A stretch of 64,000 bases of DNA. It comes from Chryseobacterium sediminis. Lineage in GTDB: Bacteria; Bacteroidota; Bacteroidia; Flavobacteriales; Weeksellaceae. Below the pieces are notes generated by a model, which was given only the letters and a program-made list of their open reading frames with translations, was not told the origin of the DNA and did not search any database. Shown here piece after piece: positions 16,904-25,515 of the stretch; position 1 is the stretch's first letter; each line of letters begins with the position of its first letter. The position numbers were made by a program, and so were the translations under genes. The stretch lies in contig NZ_VUNZ01000004.1 of NCBI RefSeq assembly GCF_008386505.1, positions 248,001 through 312,000 of the forward strand, in the 5' to 3' direction.

Positions 16904-19141
16904 ATGAAAATTAAACAATTATTTTATCTGGGGATATTTGTCATATCTATTTCCTCAGGGAAAGCACAGGACTTTTTTACAGTAATCAGTGAGAGGTCCA
17001 TCAAAGCAGATCCTAAAAACAGAACCGTACAGCCGGAAAAATCATTAACCTACACATTGGATGTGGCCGGAATGAAAAGCTATTTTAATTCAGTTCCTGA
17101 ACTAAAAGACAATGACCGTAAAGACAATGCTCCAATTATTGTATTGCCAATGCCTGACGGTACGAAAGCAAAATTCAGAATCTGGAAATCTTCGGTAATG
17201 GCTCCTGGATTAGCCAGTCAGTTTCCTCAGATTGTTACTTTTACAGGACAGGGAATTGATGATAAATACGCTACTATAAAACTGGATTTTACCGAGTTGG
17301 GATTCCATGCGCAGATCAAATCTGTAGTAGCGGGAGATACTTATATTGATCCTTATGCAAAATTGGATATTAACAATTATATCATTTATAAGAAAAGTGA
17401 CTTAATTGATAAAACCCCAAGATCATGCGGAGTAAAAGATGAAGATGATACTCCACTAGGAAAAAAAAACGCTCAAAAAACCACAGCTCCAAGCGTAGGA
17501 ACTCAAATTAGAGTTTTCAGGCTGGCTGTAGCTTGTACAGGAGAATATGCTGTTGCAGCCACTGGCTCAGCTACGCCTACTGTTGCGCAGGCCCTTTCTG
17601 CAATTGTAACTTCTGTAAACAGAGTAAATGGAGTATATGAGCAAGAAGTTGCTTCAAGGCTCGTATTAGTGGATAATGAAGCCAATGTAGTCTTTACAAA
17701 TGCAACGACAGATCCATTTACCGGAAATAATAATGCCAATACATTAATCAATGAAAGCCAGACCCAAATTGATCTACTGATAGGAAATGCTAATTATGAC
17801 ATTGGCCATACTTTCAGTACAGGCGGTGGCGGATTAGCCGGATTAGGAGTAATCTGTAATGCTACCAATAAAGGAAGAGGGATCACCGGTTCCCCTAACC
17901 CGGTTGGAGACCCTTATGATATTGATTATGTAGCTCATGAAGTAGGACATCAGTTTGGAGGTCCACATACTTTCAATGCAACTACAGGAAGCTGTGGAGG
18001 AGGAAACCGTAGCGCTGCCAATGCTGTAGAACCCGGAAGCGGAATTACCATTATGGCGTATGCCGGAATTTGTGGAACTACAAATAACTTAGCTCCTAAC
18101 AGTATTCCTACTTTCCATACCAAATCATACCAGTCTATCACAACGAAAGTTCAGTCAACTACATGTCAGGTTACACTTCCAACCAATAATTTCGCTCCTA
18201 CTGTAAATGCAGGAGGTGATTATACCATCCCTAAGAGTACTCCGTTCAGATTAGAAGGATCTGCTTCAGACATAGATAACAATCCGCTTACTTACAGCTG
18301 GGAACAGAACGATGTGGGACCAGCAAGTGACTGGAATGCCCCAACAGGTAATGCTGCTATATTCAGATCATACGTCCCTGTAACTGTTCCTTACAGATAT
18401 TTCCCGAAACTTACAGACGTAATCAGTGGTACTGTATCCAAAGGAGAGGTGAGACCATCTTATGCCAGAACCATGGAGTTCAGGCTGACAGTAAGAGACA
18501 ATAATGCGGGATGTGCAGGAGTTTCCAATGATGATGCTATTATTACTGTTGATGGAAATTCAGGGCCTTTCAATGTAACTGCACCTACTACAGCGGTAAA
18601 CTGGGCGGGTAATTCTACTCAGACCATAACATGGGATGTAGCGAACACAACTGCTTTCCCTGTAAATTGTGCTACTGTAAACATTTTCCTTTCTACAGAC
18701 GGAGGTCTTACGTATCCTACACTTATCCTAGGTTCCACGGCGAATGATGGATCTGAGACCGTTACCATTCCTAATGTAACGACTACGCAGGCCAGAATCA
18801 TGGTAGCAGCAGAGACGAATGTATTTTACAATATCAACCCTATTAACTTTACGATCACTCAAACATTAGGCGTTAATGAAACAGCTACAAATAAAGATGT
18901 ATTCGTAGTATACCCTAATCCGAGTAAAGGACTTCTGAATATTAAATTTACCAATTCAAATGAAGTGTATGATATGACCGTATATGATGTAAGCGGAAAA
19001 TTAGTATTCACTCAGGCTAATAATAAATTGAGTCATGATAAAACAGGTACTTTTGATTTGTCTCAATTGGTGAAAGGTGATTATCTGATTAAAGTTAAAT
19101 CTAAAAATATGGAGAAAACAATCAAGTGGATTAAAGAATAA
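16904..19141 (+). CDS. T9SS-exported reprolysin-like zinc metalloprotease
   Basis: 745 aa. A signal peptide (about 1-21, ending GKAQ) is followed by a propeptide-like region to about 190. The metzincin catalytic domain carries H345-E-x-x-H349-x-x-G-x-x-H355 (AHEVGHQFGGPHTF), the zinc-binding signature of reprolysin/adamalysin-like peptidases. A downstream MAYAGICG supplies the Met-turn. Beta-sandwich/PKD-like regions span about 430-655. The final ~75 residues (YPNPSKGLLNIKF ... VKGDYLIKVKS) form a T9SS type A sorting domain, so it should be carried across the outer membrane and cut there. It is monocistronic and ends in a strong hairpin. Substrate unknown; extracellular protein digestion is likely. 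Confidence 0.93.
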   Translation: MKIKQLFYLGIFVISISSGKAQDFFTVISERSIKADPKNRTVQPEKSLTYTLDVAGMKSYFNSVPELKDNDRKDNAPIIVLPMPDGTKAKFRIWKSSVMAPGLASQFPQIVTFTGQGIDDKYATIKLDFTELGFHAQIKSVVAGDTYIDPYAKLDINNYIIYKKSDLIDKTPRSCGVKDEDDTPLGKKNAQKTTAPSVGTQIRVFRLAVACTGEYAVAATGSATPTVAQALSAIVTSVNRVNGVYEQEVASRLVLVDNEANVVFTNATTDPFTGNNNANTLINESQTQIDLLIGNANYDIGHTFSTGGGGLAGLGVICNATNKGRGITGSPNPVGDPYDIDYVAHEVGHQFGGPHTFNATTGSCGGGNRSAANAVEPGSGITIMAYAGICGTTNNLAPNSIPTFHTKSYQSITTKVQSTTCQVTLPTNNFAPTVNAGGDYTIPKSTPFRLEGSASDIDNNPLTYSWEQNDVGPASDWNAPTGNAAIFRSYVPVTVPYRYFPKLTDVISGTVSKGEVRPSYARTMEFRLTVRDNNAGCAGVSNDDAIITVDGNSGPFNVTAPTTAVNWAGNSTQTITWDVANTTAFPVNCATVNIFLSTDGGLTYPTLILGSTANDGSETVTIPNVTTTQARIMVAAETNVFYNINPINFTITQTLGVNETATNKDVFVVYPNPSKGLLNIKFTNSNEVYDMTVYDVSGKLVFTQANNKLSHDKTGTFDLSQLVKGDYLIKVKSKNMEKTIKWIKE

Positions 19142-19160
19142 GAATCCACTTACTACAATA

Positions 19161-19200
19161 AAAAATGCTGTCTTCAATTGAGGACAGCATTTTTATTTTT
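19161..19200 (+). terminator. Intrinsic terminator of the metalloprotease gene
   Basis: The stem AAAATGCTGTC (19162-19172) with GACAGCATTTT (19183-19193) is followed by a long T-rich run. A-rich flanks allow it to work for the convergent symporter gene too. Confidence 0.8.
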
Positions 19201-19209
19201 TTATAGAGA

Positions 19210-20769
19210 TTAAACGACTCTTAAATAGTTTTTGTTTTTTACCAGCCACAGACCAATAAAGGTCAGCAGTCCGTTAAGAACAATCAGCTCTACACCAATT
19301 TTGTAATCGGTATAAGTTGTAACAGCCAGGTTGATCAGATAGGTAAGCACAGGTGCTAAAATAGTCACTGCAAGAATGGAATATTTTCTGGAAATCTGAA
19401 ACTTCGTGAAAATTCCAAAAGCAAAAAGGCCTAAAAGCGGTCCGTAAGTATATCCTGCAATTTCCATGATCAGATAAACAATAGATTTGTCATTCAATGC
19501 TTTGAAAACCATGATCAGGATAAAGAAAACCACTGTGAAAATCAAATGTACTTTCATACGAAGACGTTTCTTCTCTTTTTCAGTTTTGGTTTTATCTTCA
19601 TTAAGGTTTAATAAATCTACACAATACGAACTTGTTACAGCCGTTAAAGCACCATCCGCAGAAGGGAATAACGCTGAAATTAATCCGATAATGAAAATAA
19701 CGGAAATTGTCATTGGGAAATATCCCTGAAGTGATAAAGCTGGGAAAAGATCGTCTCCCATTATATTTTTAATATTTCCTGCAGAATCTTTAAATCCGAA
19801 AATATTCGTTACTGTTTCAGAGTTCAGAGTTCCGTATTCTGCTCCATGCTGTAATGCAAAAAGATAAAGTAATCCTCCCAGGAATAAAAAGGCAAGGTTT
19901 ACGATAAGAAGCGTTCCTGCAAAGGTCAGCATGTTTTTCTTTGAATTCTTAAGATTATCTACAGAGATATTTTTCTGCATCATTTCCTGATCCAGCCCCG
20001 TCATCGCAATCGTAATAAAAATTCCGCCTAAAATTGTTTTCAGGAAAAATGTTTTGGAATTAGGATCAAAATTGATGAAATGAGTATAATTTTTCTGTTC
20101 TAGAATGGTGTACGCTTCCCCAAATGATAAATTCAGGTTTGATAAGATATAAACGATACAGGCTACAAGGCTGATAATCATAAAAGAAGTCTGCAGCGTA
20201 TCCGTAATAACAATCGTCTTTACCCCTCCTTCAAAAGTGTACAGAAGTACCATCAGCAAAAGAACAAGAGAAGTTACCCAAAATGGAACTCCCAATCCTT
20301 CAAGTAAGAATATCTGTAAAACATTGACTACCAAATATAATCTTGCCGTAGCACCAATTGCCCTTGAAATAATAAAAAAGATAGAGCCTATTTTATGAGC
20401 TTCCACATTGAATCTTTTTCCCAGATAAGTATAAATAGAAGTCAGGTTCATTTTATAATATAACGGGAGTAATATCGCTGCAACGATAAAATACCCGATA
20501 AAAAACCCAATGACCATCATATAGTACTCAAAACCTCCGTAAATATATTCGGAGCCTGTCATTTTTCCTACAGTTCCCGGAACGGAAATAAAAGTAACTC
20601 CGCTTAAGCTGGTTCCTATCATCCCGAATGCAACGAGCCACCATTTACTCTTTTTGTTACCAATAAAAAATGACTGGTTATCGGAATTCCGGCTGGTGAA
20701 ATAAGAAATCACCAAAAGGCCGATAAAATAAATGAAAACAAATAGCAAAAGGATAGTTCCTGAATTCAT
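19210..20769 (-). CDS. Sodium:solute symporter (SSS/SLC5 family)
   Basis: 519 aa with about 13 hydrophobic helices, an inner-membrane Na+-coupled transporter of the SLC5 fold. Family signals are the helix-1 region with GMIGTSLSGVTFISVPG (about 50-66), FEGGVKTIVITDTLQ (about 180-194) and GLISALFPSADGALTAVTSSY, which contributes to the sodium site. The substrate cannot be read from sequence; flavobacterial relatives are annotated as generic sodium:solute symporters. It is alone on its transcript; a TATATTTG -7 box lies 20 bp upstream at 20790-20797. Confidence 0.9.
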   Translation of the reverse strand: MNSGTILLLFVFIYFIGLLVISYFTSRNSDNQSFFIGNKKSKWWLVAFGMIGTSLSGVTFISVPGTVGKMTGSEYIYGGFEYYMMVIGFFIGYFIVAAILLPLYYKMNLTSIYTYLGKRFNVEAHKIGSIFFIISRAIGATARLYLVVNVLQIFLLEGLGVPFWVTSLVLLLMVLLYTFEGGVKTIVITDTLQTSFMIISLVACIVYILSNLNLSFGEAYTILEQKNYTHFINFDPNSKTFFLKTILGGIFITIAMTGLDQEMMQKNISVDNLKNSKKNMLTFAGTLLIVNLAFLFLGGLLYLFALQHGAEYGTLNSETVTNIFGFKDSAGNIKNIMGDDLFPALSLQGYFPMTISVIFIIGLISALFPSADGALTAVTSSYCVDLLNLNEDKTKTEKEKKRLRMKVHLIFTVVFFILIMVFKALNDKSIVYLIMEIAGYTYGPLLGLFAFGIFTKFQISRKYSILAVTILAPVLTYLINLAVTTYTDYKIGVELIVLNGLLTFIGLWLVKNKNYLRVV

Positions 20770-20789
20770 GCTTGATTTTTAAATTTTAG

Positions 20790-20797
20790 CAAATATA
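20790..20797 (-). promoter_or_regulatory. -7 box (TATATTTG) of the symporter gene
   Basis: An exact TAnnTTTG element on the minus strand, 20 nt upstream of the symporter ATG. No TTG is seen at the usual spacing. Confidence 0.45.
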
Positions 20798-20923
20798 TAA
20801 AAAAGATCAGTCGTGAATCATGAATTTACAAAGCAGTCAATTTTATAAATGTTTGAATATTGTTTTGAATTCAAATTAAAAAGTAAAATACAAAACCCAA
20901 TATTCATAGATAGCCGAATCTTC

Positions 20924-20997
20924 TGCTGAGTGAAGCGCCTTTGCGAACATTTTAAACAGGACTTGGAATAAAAAAATTGCGTATTCTGCGTTTAAAA
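20924..20997. repeat. Palindromic intergenic repeat, truncated copy (A)
   Basis: The right half of the repeat family described at 28084, 45341, 53684 and 53850: GCTGAGTGAAGCGCCTTTGC, then a spacer, then ATTCTGCGTTTAAAA. The left arm with GTTCGCAAAGGC is missing. Its A-rich end forms the T-run of the neighbouring minus-strand terminator. Confidence 0.6.
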
Positions 20998-21028
20998 AAA
21001 AACCTTCCAGAAATATTCTGAAAGGTTT
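20993..21028 (-). terminator. Terminator of the GNAT/OsmC operon
   Basis: AAACCTTCCAGAA pairs with TTCTGAAAGGTTT (one mismatch, loop ATA), followed on the minus strand by eight or more T. It lies 25 bp after the last gene of the redox cluster. Confidence 0.75.
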
Positions 21029-21053
21029 GTATTGTAAGGGTGGAAAACAGTGG

Positions 21054-21341
21054 CTAATTCACTAAAACATCCTGAAGTTCCTCACTTTTCTGGAAACTTG
21101 CCTTAGCGAAAGGGCAGAGGGGAATGATCTTTTTCCCATTTTTTCTGGCAAAATCTACTGCTGCCAGAAGCATTTCCTTACCTACACCTTTTCCGTTGTA
21201 GGCTTCTTCCACCTCGGTGTGGTCTATAATAAATCTTTCTTCTCCCGCCCAGGTATACGTCATCATTCCTGCGCGACTTCCATCTATGAAAGCTTCAAAA
21301 CTTCCGTGTTTTTCGTCGTTGTTTTGTTTTACTTCGATCAT
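21054..21341 (-). CDS. YjdJ-like GNAT N-acetyltransferase
   Basis: 95 aa, a minimal GNAT fold of the COG2388/YjdJ type. Acetyl-CoA binding is marked by EEAYNGKGVGKEMLLAAVDF (the GxGxG/A loop), followed by the family ending IIPLCPFAKASF. The substrate is unknown. It is the last gene of a tightly packed minus-strand cluster (1 bp after osmC). E. coli yjdI and yjdJ are neighbours, and the same pair occurs here with osmC inserted between them, supporting a shared role. A second paralogue lies at 24049. Confidence 0.85.
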   Translation of the reverse strand: MIEVKQNNDEKHGSFEAFIDGSRAGMMTYTWAGEERFIIDHTEVEEAYNGKGVGKEMLLAAVDFARKNGKKIIPLCPFAKASFQKSEELQDVLVN

Positions 21342-21342
21342 G

Positions 21343-21738
21343 TTATGAGAATTTAGTTAATATTTCTATATCGTTGGTTAATATTTTATGAACAGGGCAT
21401 GCATCAGCAATGGTGTGCAGTCTTTTCAGCTGCTCATCATCCAGAATACCTTCAAAGCTGATGTCTCTTTTGAAAACCGCTCTTTTTGTTAATGGAAAGT
21501 TTTCAAGCTCTACTTCTACATTGATGTTTTCTACATCCCATTCTTTTCTTTCAATATACATTCTCAATGTAGCCGCCGTGCAGCTTGCCAGTGACGTTGC
21601 CAGAATTTCCATGGGGTTAAGACCCTTGTTCTGCCCGCCTTTATCAATCGGTTCATCCGTAATGATTTTGTTTTCGCCGGCTGTTACTTCTGTATAATAT
21701 TTTGTTTTTCCTAAACTTGCTTTTACCGTTACCGCCAT
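21343..21738 (-). CDS. OsmC-family peroxiredoxin-like protein
   Basis: 131 aa. OsmC/Ohr proteins reduce organic hydroperoxides with two active cysteines; both are present as C53 (LASCTAATLRMY) and C114 (ADACPVHKIL), with the typical GLNPMEILATSLASC approach. The enzyme is cytoplasmic. It overlaps the iron-sulfur gene stop by one base and lies 1 bp from the acetyltransferase gene, so it is co-expressed with both. Whether it behaves as an OsmC, an Ohr or a YhfA-type protein is not resolved by sequence. Confidence 0.92.
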   Translation of the reverse strand: MAVTVKASLGKTKYYTEVTAGENKIITDEPIDKGGQNKGLNPMEILATSLASCTAATLRMYIERKEWDVENINVEVELENFPLTKRAVFKRDISFEGILDDEQLKRLHTIADACPVHKILTNDIEILTKFS

Positions 21739-21956
21739 TATTTTTCTGTATTGAATTTATAACTTAATGCACCTGAAGGGCATTGGTCTATCTGTGTTTT
21801 AAGTTCTTCCGGGCTTGCATTTTCTGCTTTTATCCAAGGTCTTTCTTTAGGATTGTAGACTTTGGGAAGTAATTTTACGCATACAGCCGAGTGGATACAC
21901 TTTTGAGGCTGCCAGATGACGGTGATGTTACCGTTTGGATATTCGTGTGTTTCCAT
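21738..21956 (-). CDS. YjdI-like (4Fe-4S) mono-cluster protein (Fer4_19)
   Basis: 72 aa, a small ferredoxin-like protein of the YjdI/DUF1271 family. Cysteines C20 and C26 (KCIHSAVCVKLLP) and C59 (DQCPSGAL) are the expected cluster ligands; the family typically has only three cysteines in this spacing plus a possible fourth non-Cys ligand such as H22. The WIKAENASPEELKTQIDQCP segment is a family signature. It starts 1 bp after the TMEM175 gene and its TAA overlaps the osmC ATG. An electron-transfer or sensing role is inferred. Confidence 0.88.
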   Translation of the reverse strand: METHEYPNGNITVIWQPQKCIHSAVCVKLLPKVYNPKERPWIKAENASPEELKTQIDQCPSGALSYKFNTEK

Positions 21957-21957
21957 A

Positions 21958-22536
21958 TCAATTTTCTTTTAATGATTTTTCGATTCTTCTGTCCGGAATC
22001 AGCCATATAAGAGCCACTAGATAATAAAAACCTATGGCAATATAAGGATAAAAAAATGAAGTAGCGATTCCAAGGACATAAAAAATAATAGAGATGTATT
22101 CCTTATATTTCGAGTGAATAGCCTCTTTCAGCTTTGAATCTTCTCCCTCACACCGGATAATGACATGTTCCATAATGGTATAGGCAATTGCCGCCATAAT
22201 AAGCCCGATCCCATACACTGCAACAGGATTTTTTGCAAAACCTGTAGTTCCGATCCATTCCGTAGCAATAGGCATCAGAGAGAGCCAGAACAGCAAGTGA
22301 AGATTGGCCCAAAGAATACTGCCATTTACTTTTTTTACCGTCTGAAACAAATGATGATGATTGTTCCAGTAGATTCCTACATAAATAAAACTGAAAATAT
22401 AAGCCAGAAATTTAGGAAGAAGAGGTTTGAGACTGGCCCAGCTATTTCCCTCAGGTACTTTCAGTTCAAGTACCATAATGGTGATAATAATAGCGAGAAC
22501 ACCATCACTGAATGCCTCTAGTCTTCCTTTAGTCAT
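21958..22536 (-). CDS. TMEM175-family potassium channel (DUF1211)
   Basis: 192 aa with about six hydrophobic helices. The family signature RLEAFSDGVLAIIITIMVLE lies at 5-24 (FSDG at 9-12 is the channel-forming helix start). Prokaryotic TMEM175 proteins have one six-helix repeat and assemble as tetrameric K+ channels, unlike the two-repeat lysosomal form. It overlaps the upstream FMN reductase gene by 8 bp and is followed 1 bp later by yjdI, so it belongs to the redox cluster. The reason for a K+ channel there is unknown. Confidence 0.88.
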   Translation of the reverse strand: MTKGRLEAFSDGVLAIIITIMVLELKVPEGNSWASLKPLLPKFLAYIFSFIYVGIYWNNHHHLFQTVKKVNGSILWANLHLLFWLSLMPIATEWIGTTGFAKNPVAVYGIGLIMAAIAYTIMEHVIIRCEGEDSKLKEAIHSKYKEYISIIFYVLGIATSFFYPYIAIGFYYLVALIWLIPDRRIEKSLKEN

Positions 22537-23068
22537 TTGTTTTAACCTGGTTTTTAAAGTTTTGTATTTTAGCTTTCAGATCATTCAGCATATCCGGATT
22601 GATCACTCCGCTTTCCATATCAAAATTTTCATAGAACTTAGGCAATGAAAAAGTATCCTTGATATCTGCTGCAAACTGTGGGAAAAATGTCTTTGCCGTA
22701 TTCATCACATTTCCCCCGCCATATCCTCCTGGAGAAGTACTCATCAGAAGCATGGGTTTGTTCTGAAATACTTTTACATTAATCCTTGAAGACCAGTCAA
22801 AAACATTTTTAAAAGCTGAACTGTAAGAACGGTTGTGTTCTGCAAGAGAGCAAATGATCACATCACACTCTTCAATAGCTTTTAAAAACTGATGGGCCTC
22901 ATCCGGAAAACCTTTCTTTTCAAGATCCACAGAGAAAACGGGCATGGTGAAATCGTTGAGGTCAATCAGATTGATTTCTTCATCCTGAAAATCTTTCAGA
23001 ACAAATTTTACAAGTTCTCTGTTGATAGAAGTGGAAGACGTACTTCCTGCAAATGCTAATATTTTCAT
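22529..23068 (-). CDS. NADPH-dependent FMN reductase
   Basis: 179 aa, flavodoxin-like fold. The phosphate loop for FMN is AGSTSSTSINREL (8-20), and SPGGYGGGNVMN forms the second flavin-contact loop; the intervening CSLAEHNRSYSSAFKNVFDW matches NADPH-dependent FMN reductases and azo/chromate-reductase-like enzymes. It is a cytoplasmic enzyme reducing FMN or quinones. It sits 21 bp downstream of pirin and overlaps the TMEM175 gene. The exact acceptor is not known. Confidence 0.9.
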   Translation of the reverse strand: MKILAFAGSTSSTSINRELVKFVLKDFQDEEINLIDLNDFTMPVFSVDLEKKGFPDEAHQFLKAIEECDVIICSLAEHNRSYSSAFKNVFDWSSRINVKVFQNKPMLLMSTSPGGYGGGNVMNTAKTFFPQFAADIKDTFSLPKFYENFDMESGVINPDMLNDLKAKIQNFKNQVKTND

Positions 23069-23089
23069 GGCTGATACTCTGAACTGAAT

Positions 23090-23989
23090 TTATTTTCTGT
23101 TTAAAATAGCCTTGGGAAGCGGAACATATTCATTTTCATCTCCCGGAACTAAAGGAAAAGCATCATGATTCTGATCATTCCAGTTTACTTTTGCCTGATC
23201 AATTAATTCCTTATCAGAGTTAACGAAATTCCAGAATATAAAACGTTCTTCATCAAATGGCTCACCACCGAAAAGATAAACCGTTCCGTTTTCGCTCATA
23301 TCAAACTCACAAAGCTTTGTGTCTTTAGCAATCATCAGCTGTTTTGAGCCATAAGAATTTCCTTCTGTGGTAACCGTTCCATCCAGAACATACATTGCTG
23401 CTTCTCCATAAAGATCTTTCCCGATACTTATTTTCTTAGCATCTTTTGTTTTTATTTCGATGAAAAATAATTTACTGTGTACAGGAACCGGAGATGTTCT
23501 TCCAAATGCTTCACCGGCAATTAATTTATACTGAATGCCATCTTCTTCCCAAACCGGAATCTCGTCAGCTTCAATATGATGAAATGTAGGCTCAGACTGT
23601 TCAAGGTGCTTTGGAAGCCCAACCCAGATCTGGAATCCGTGAAGTCTTTTATCAGTATGTCTTAAATATTCAGGGGTTCTTTCTGAATGTACAACTCCTT
23701 TTCCGGCAGTCATCCAGTTGACAGCACCCGGTTTTATTTCAAGAGCGCTTCCGATACTGTCTCTATGGAAAATAGAACCTTCCAACAGATAGGTTAAGGT
23801 GGATAACCCGATATGCGGATGAGGTGGAACATCAAGGTTTTGATAATCTTTTAATTCTGAAGGTCCCATATGATCTATAAAAACGAAAGGCCCAACAGCT
23901 CTTTTTTCACGGAAAGGAAGAAGTCTTCCTACCAGAAAATTTCCGATGTCTGCTGCTTTTTCTTCAATGATAAGTCCGATATTTGACAT
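23090..23989 (-). CDS. Pirin family protein (first)
   Basis: 299 aa, bicupin. The N-terminal cupin keeps the four metal ligands at the positions known from human pirin: H57, H59 (PHPHIGLST), H101 and E103 (GKGVVHSER). The C-terminal Pirin_C cupin spans about 180-290. Some bacterial pirins have quercetin 2,3-dioxygenase activity or bind redox enzymes; the substrate here is unknown. It lies 59 bp after a GNAT gene and 21 bp before the FMN reductase. A second, distinct pirin is at 24506, so the cluster carries two. Confidence 0.93.
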   Translation of the reverse strand: MSNIGLIIEEKAADIGNFLVGRLLPFREKRAVGPFVFIDHMGPSELKDYQNLDVPPHPHIGLSTLTYLLEGSIFHRDSIGSALEIKPGAVNWMTAGKGVVHSERTPEYLRHTDKRLHGFQIWVGLPKHLEQSEPTFHHIEADEIPVWEEDGIQYKLIAGEAFGRTSPVPVHSKLFFIEIKTKDAKKISIGKDLYGEAAMYVLDGTVTTEGNSYGSKQLMIAKDTKLCEFDMSENGTVYLFGGEPFDEERFIFWNFVNSDKELIDQAKVNWNDQNHDAFPLVPGDENEYVPLPKAILNRK

Positions 23990-24048
23990 GATGATGTGAT
24001 ACTTTTTTTAAATGTTAATTAAATAAATAGAGTGGCTTTACAGCAAAT

Positions 24049-24360
24049 TTAAAGTTTGTCATATCCTTCAAATTTCTCATCCACGATACGTTTCCATTCA
24101 GGATGTTTCTTGATAAAAGCGAAAACGTAAGGACAGAAAGGAAGAAGCTTTTTTCCGCTTTCTTCAATATAATTCAGTGTTTTTTCTACTACGGCAGCTG
24201 CGGCACCTGTTCCTGCCAGTTCAGGTTCAGCTTCAGTATGTACCAAAGCAATCTGGTGCGTTGTTTCACGATAATCAATGAATGCGTAATGTCCGTTGAA
24301 TTCTATTTCAAATCTTTTTTCTGCTTTTACAAGAGGTATATTTTCAAATTCTGGTTTCAT
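24049..24360 (-). CDS. YjdJ-like GNAT N-acetyltransferase (second copy)
   Basis: 103 aa, the same minimal GNAT type as the 21054 gene. Acetyl-CoA binding region EPELAGTGAAAAVVEKTLNY; C-terminal family signature LLPFCPYVFAFIKKHPEW, comparable to IIPLCPFAKASF in the other copy. It heads the tight downstream cluster and follows a hairpin after the second pirin gene. The two YjdJ-like enzymes bracket the cluster, which suggests an acetyl-transfer step tied to redox or thiol protection, by inference only. Confidence 0.87.
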   Translation of the reverse strand: MKPEFENIPLVKAEKRFEIEFNGHYAFIDYRETTHQIALVHTEAEPELAGTGAAAAVVEKTLNYIEESGKKLLPFCPYVFAFIKKHPEWKRIVDEKFEGYDKL

Positions 24361-24410
24361 AATATTTTACATTAAGGGTGTCTGTTTTTCTTCAATAAAC
24401 AGAATTAAAA

Positions 24411-24449
24411 GACAAACCTTCCAGATTGTCAAAACCTGGAAGGTTTGCC
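24411..24449 (-). terminator. Hairpin terminator after the second pirin gene
   Basis: CAAACCTTCCAG (24413-24424) pairs perfectly with CTGGAAGGTTTG (24436-24447) across an 11-nt loop. On the minus strand it is followed by TCTTTTAATT. It may be partial, since the same-strand cluster continues downstream. Confidence 0.65.
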
Positions 24450-24505
24450 ATTATATAAAGTTAATAAAAAAGGAATTATCTAAGATTAAGATAAATTTAA
24501 TTCTT

Positions 24506-25381
24506 TTAATCTTCAAGATATCCGAATTTCCCGGTATTAAAATCCTCAAAAGCCTGCATGATTTCCTCTCTGGAATTCATTACAAAAGGACCGTGAGGGT
24601 AGATAGGTTCGTTGATCGGTTCTCCGCTGATGATCAAAACAACAGCATCTTCTTTTGCCTCAATAGTGAAAGTTTCACCTTCATTTTTAAATAATGCAAA
24701 ATGATCAGTTTTCACCGTTTCCTCACCATTGATGATAACGCTTCCTTCAATAACCAAAGCTGCAGTATTGAAATGAGCCGGAAAATTAAAATCGGCTTTT
24801 CCTCCTGCTTTAAGCTTGGCATTCATCATATGAACCGGAGTGAAAGTATTTGCAGGACCTTTATGACCGCTATACTCGCCGGCAATGACTTCTACAAAAC
24901 CATTTTCACCCAGATCTACTCTTTCCATTGCAGAGTTTTCAATTGCCTGGTATTTCGGACAGCTCATTTTATCTTTTGCCGGAAGATTCACCCAAAGCTG
25001 AACCATCTGAAAAATTCCTCCTTCTTTTGCCCATGCTGTTTCATGGTATTCTTTGTGAAGAACTCCTTTTGCTGCGGTCATCCATTGAACATCTCCTTCT
25101 CCGATAACACCGCCGCCGCCAGCGCTGTCATGGTGTTCTACTTTTCCGCTATACGCTATCGTTACTGTTTCAAAACCTCTGTGCGGATGAACTCCCACAC
25201 CTCTTGGTCTGTCGGAACCATTGAAATGAAATTTTGAATTGTAATCAAGCATAATAAACGGGTCCATTCTTTTCATATCTAGCCTGGATACTCCCGGAAT
25301 AAAATTGTGAACCCTGAATCCATCGCCTACAAAGTGCGCAGGTCTTGGAGATACTACGATTTCTATTTTTTTAGTTGCCAT
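24506..25381 (-). CDS. Pirin family protein (second)
   Basis: 291 aa, bicupin. Metal ligands H65, H67 (VHPHRGFETVT), H109 and E111 (KGVLHKEYHE) match the pirin pattern, and the C-terminal Pirin_C cupin is complete. The reading frame stays open 17 codons further upstream, but ATG 25381 gives the usual MATKKIEIV start and lies 21 bp after a TAATTTTG -7 box, so it is chosen. It differs clearly from the 23090 pirin and is not a recent tandem copy. The metal and substrate cannot be told from sequence. Confidence 0.92.
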   Translation of the reverse strand: MATKKIEIVVSPRPAHFVGDGFRVHNFIPGVSRLDMKRMDPFIMLDYNSKFHFNGSDRPRGVGVHPHRGFETVTIAYSGKVEHHDSAGGGGVIGEGDVQWMTAAKGVLHKEYHETAWAKEGGIFQMVQLWVNLPAKDKMSCPKYQAIENSAMERVDLGENGFVEVIAGEYSGHKGPANTFTPVHMMNAKLKAGGKADFNFPAHFNTAALVIEGSVIINGEETVKTDHFALFKNEGETFTIEAKEDAVVLIISGEPINEPIYPHGPFVMNSREEIMQAFEDFNTGKFGYLED

Positions 25382-25401
25382 CACATTGTTGATTATGTAA
25401 A

Positions 25402-25409
25402 CAAAATTA
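25402..25409 (-). promoter_or_regulatory. -7 box (TAATTTTG) of the second pirin gene
   Basis: An exact TAnnTTTG on the minus strand, 20 nt upstream of ATG 25381. It supports that start, since the alternative upstream start would lie before the promoter. No TTG at the usual -33 position. Confidence 0.5.
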
Positions 25410-25515
25410 CCATAGTTATATGCGAAAAGCATTGATCTGTGTTAAGTTCGTAGGATGGGCAGAAAGACAAAATGTAAAGACTGAAATTTTAAATTTACTA
25501 TTGTTGTTTTATTCT

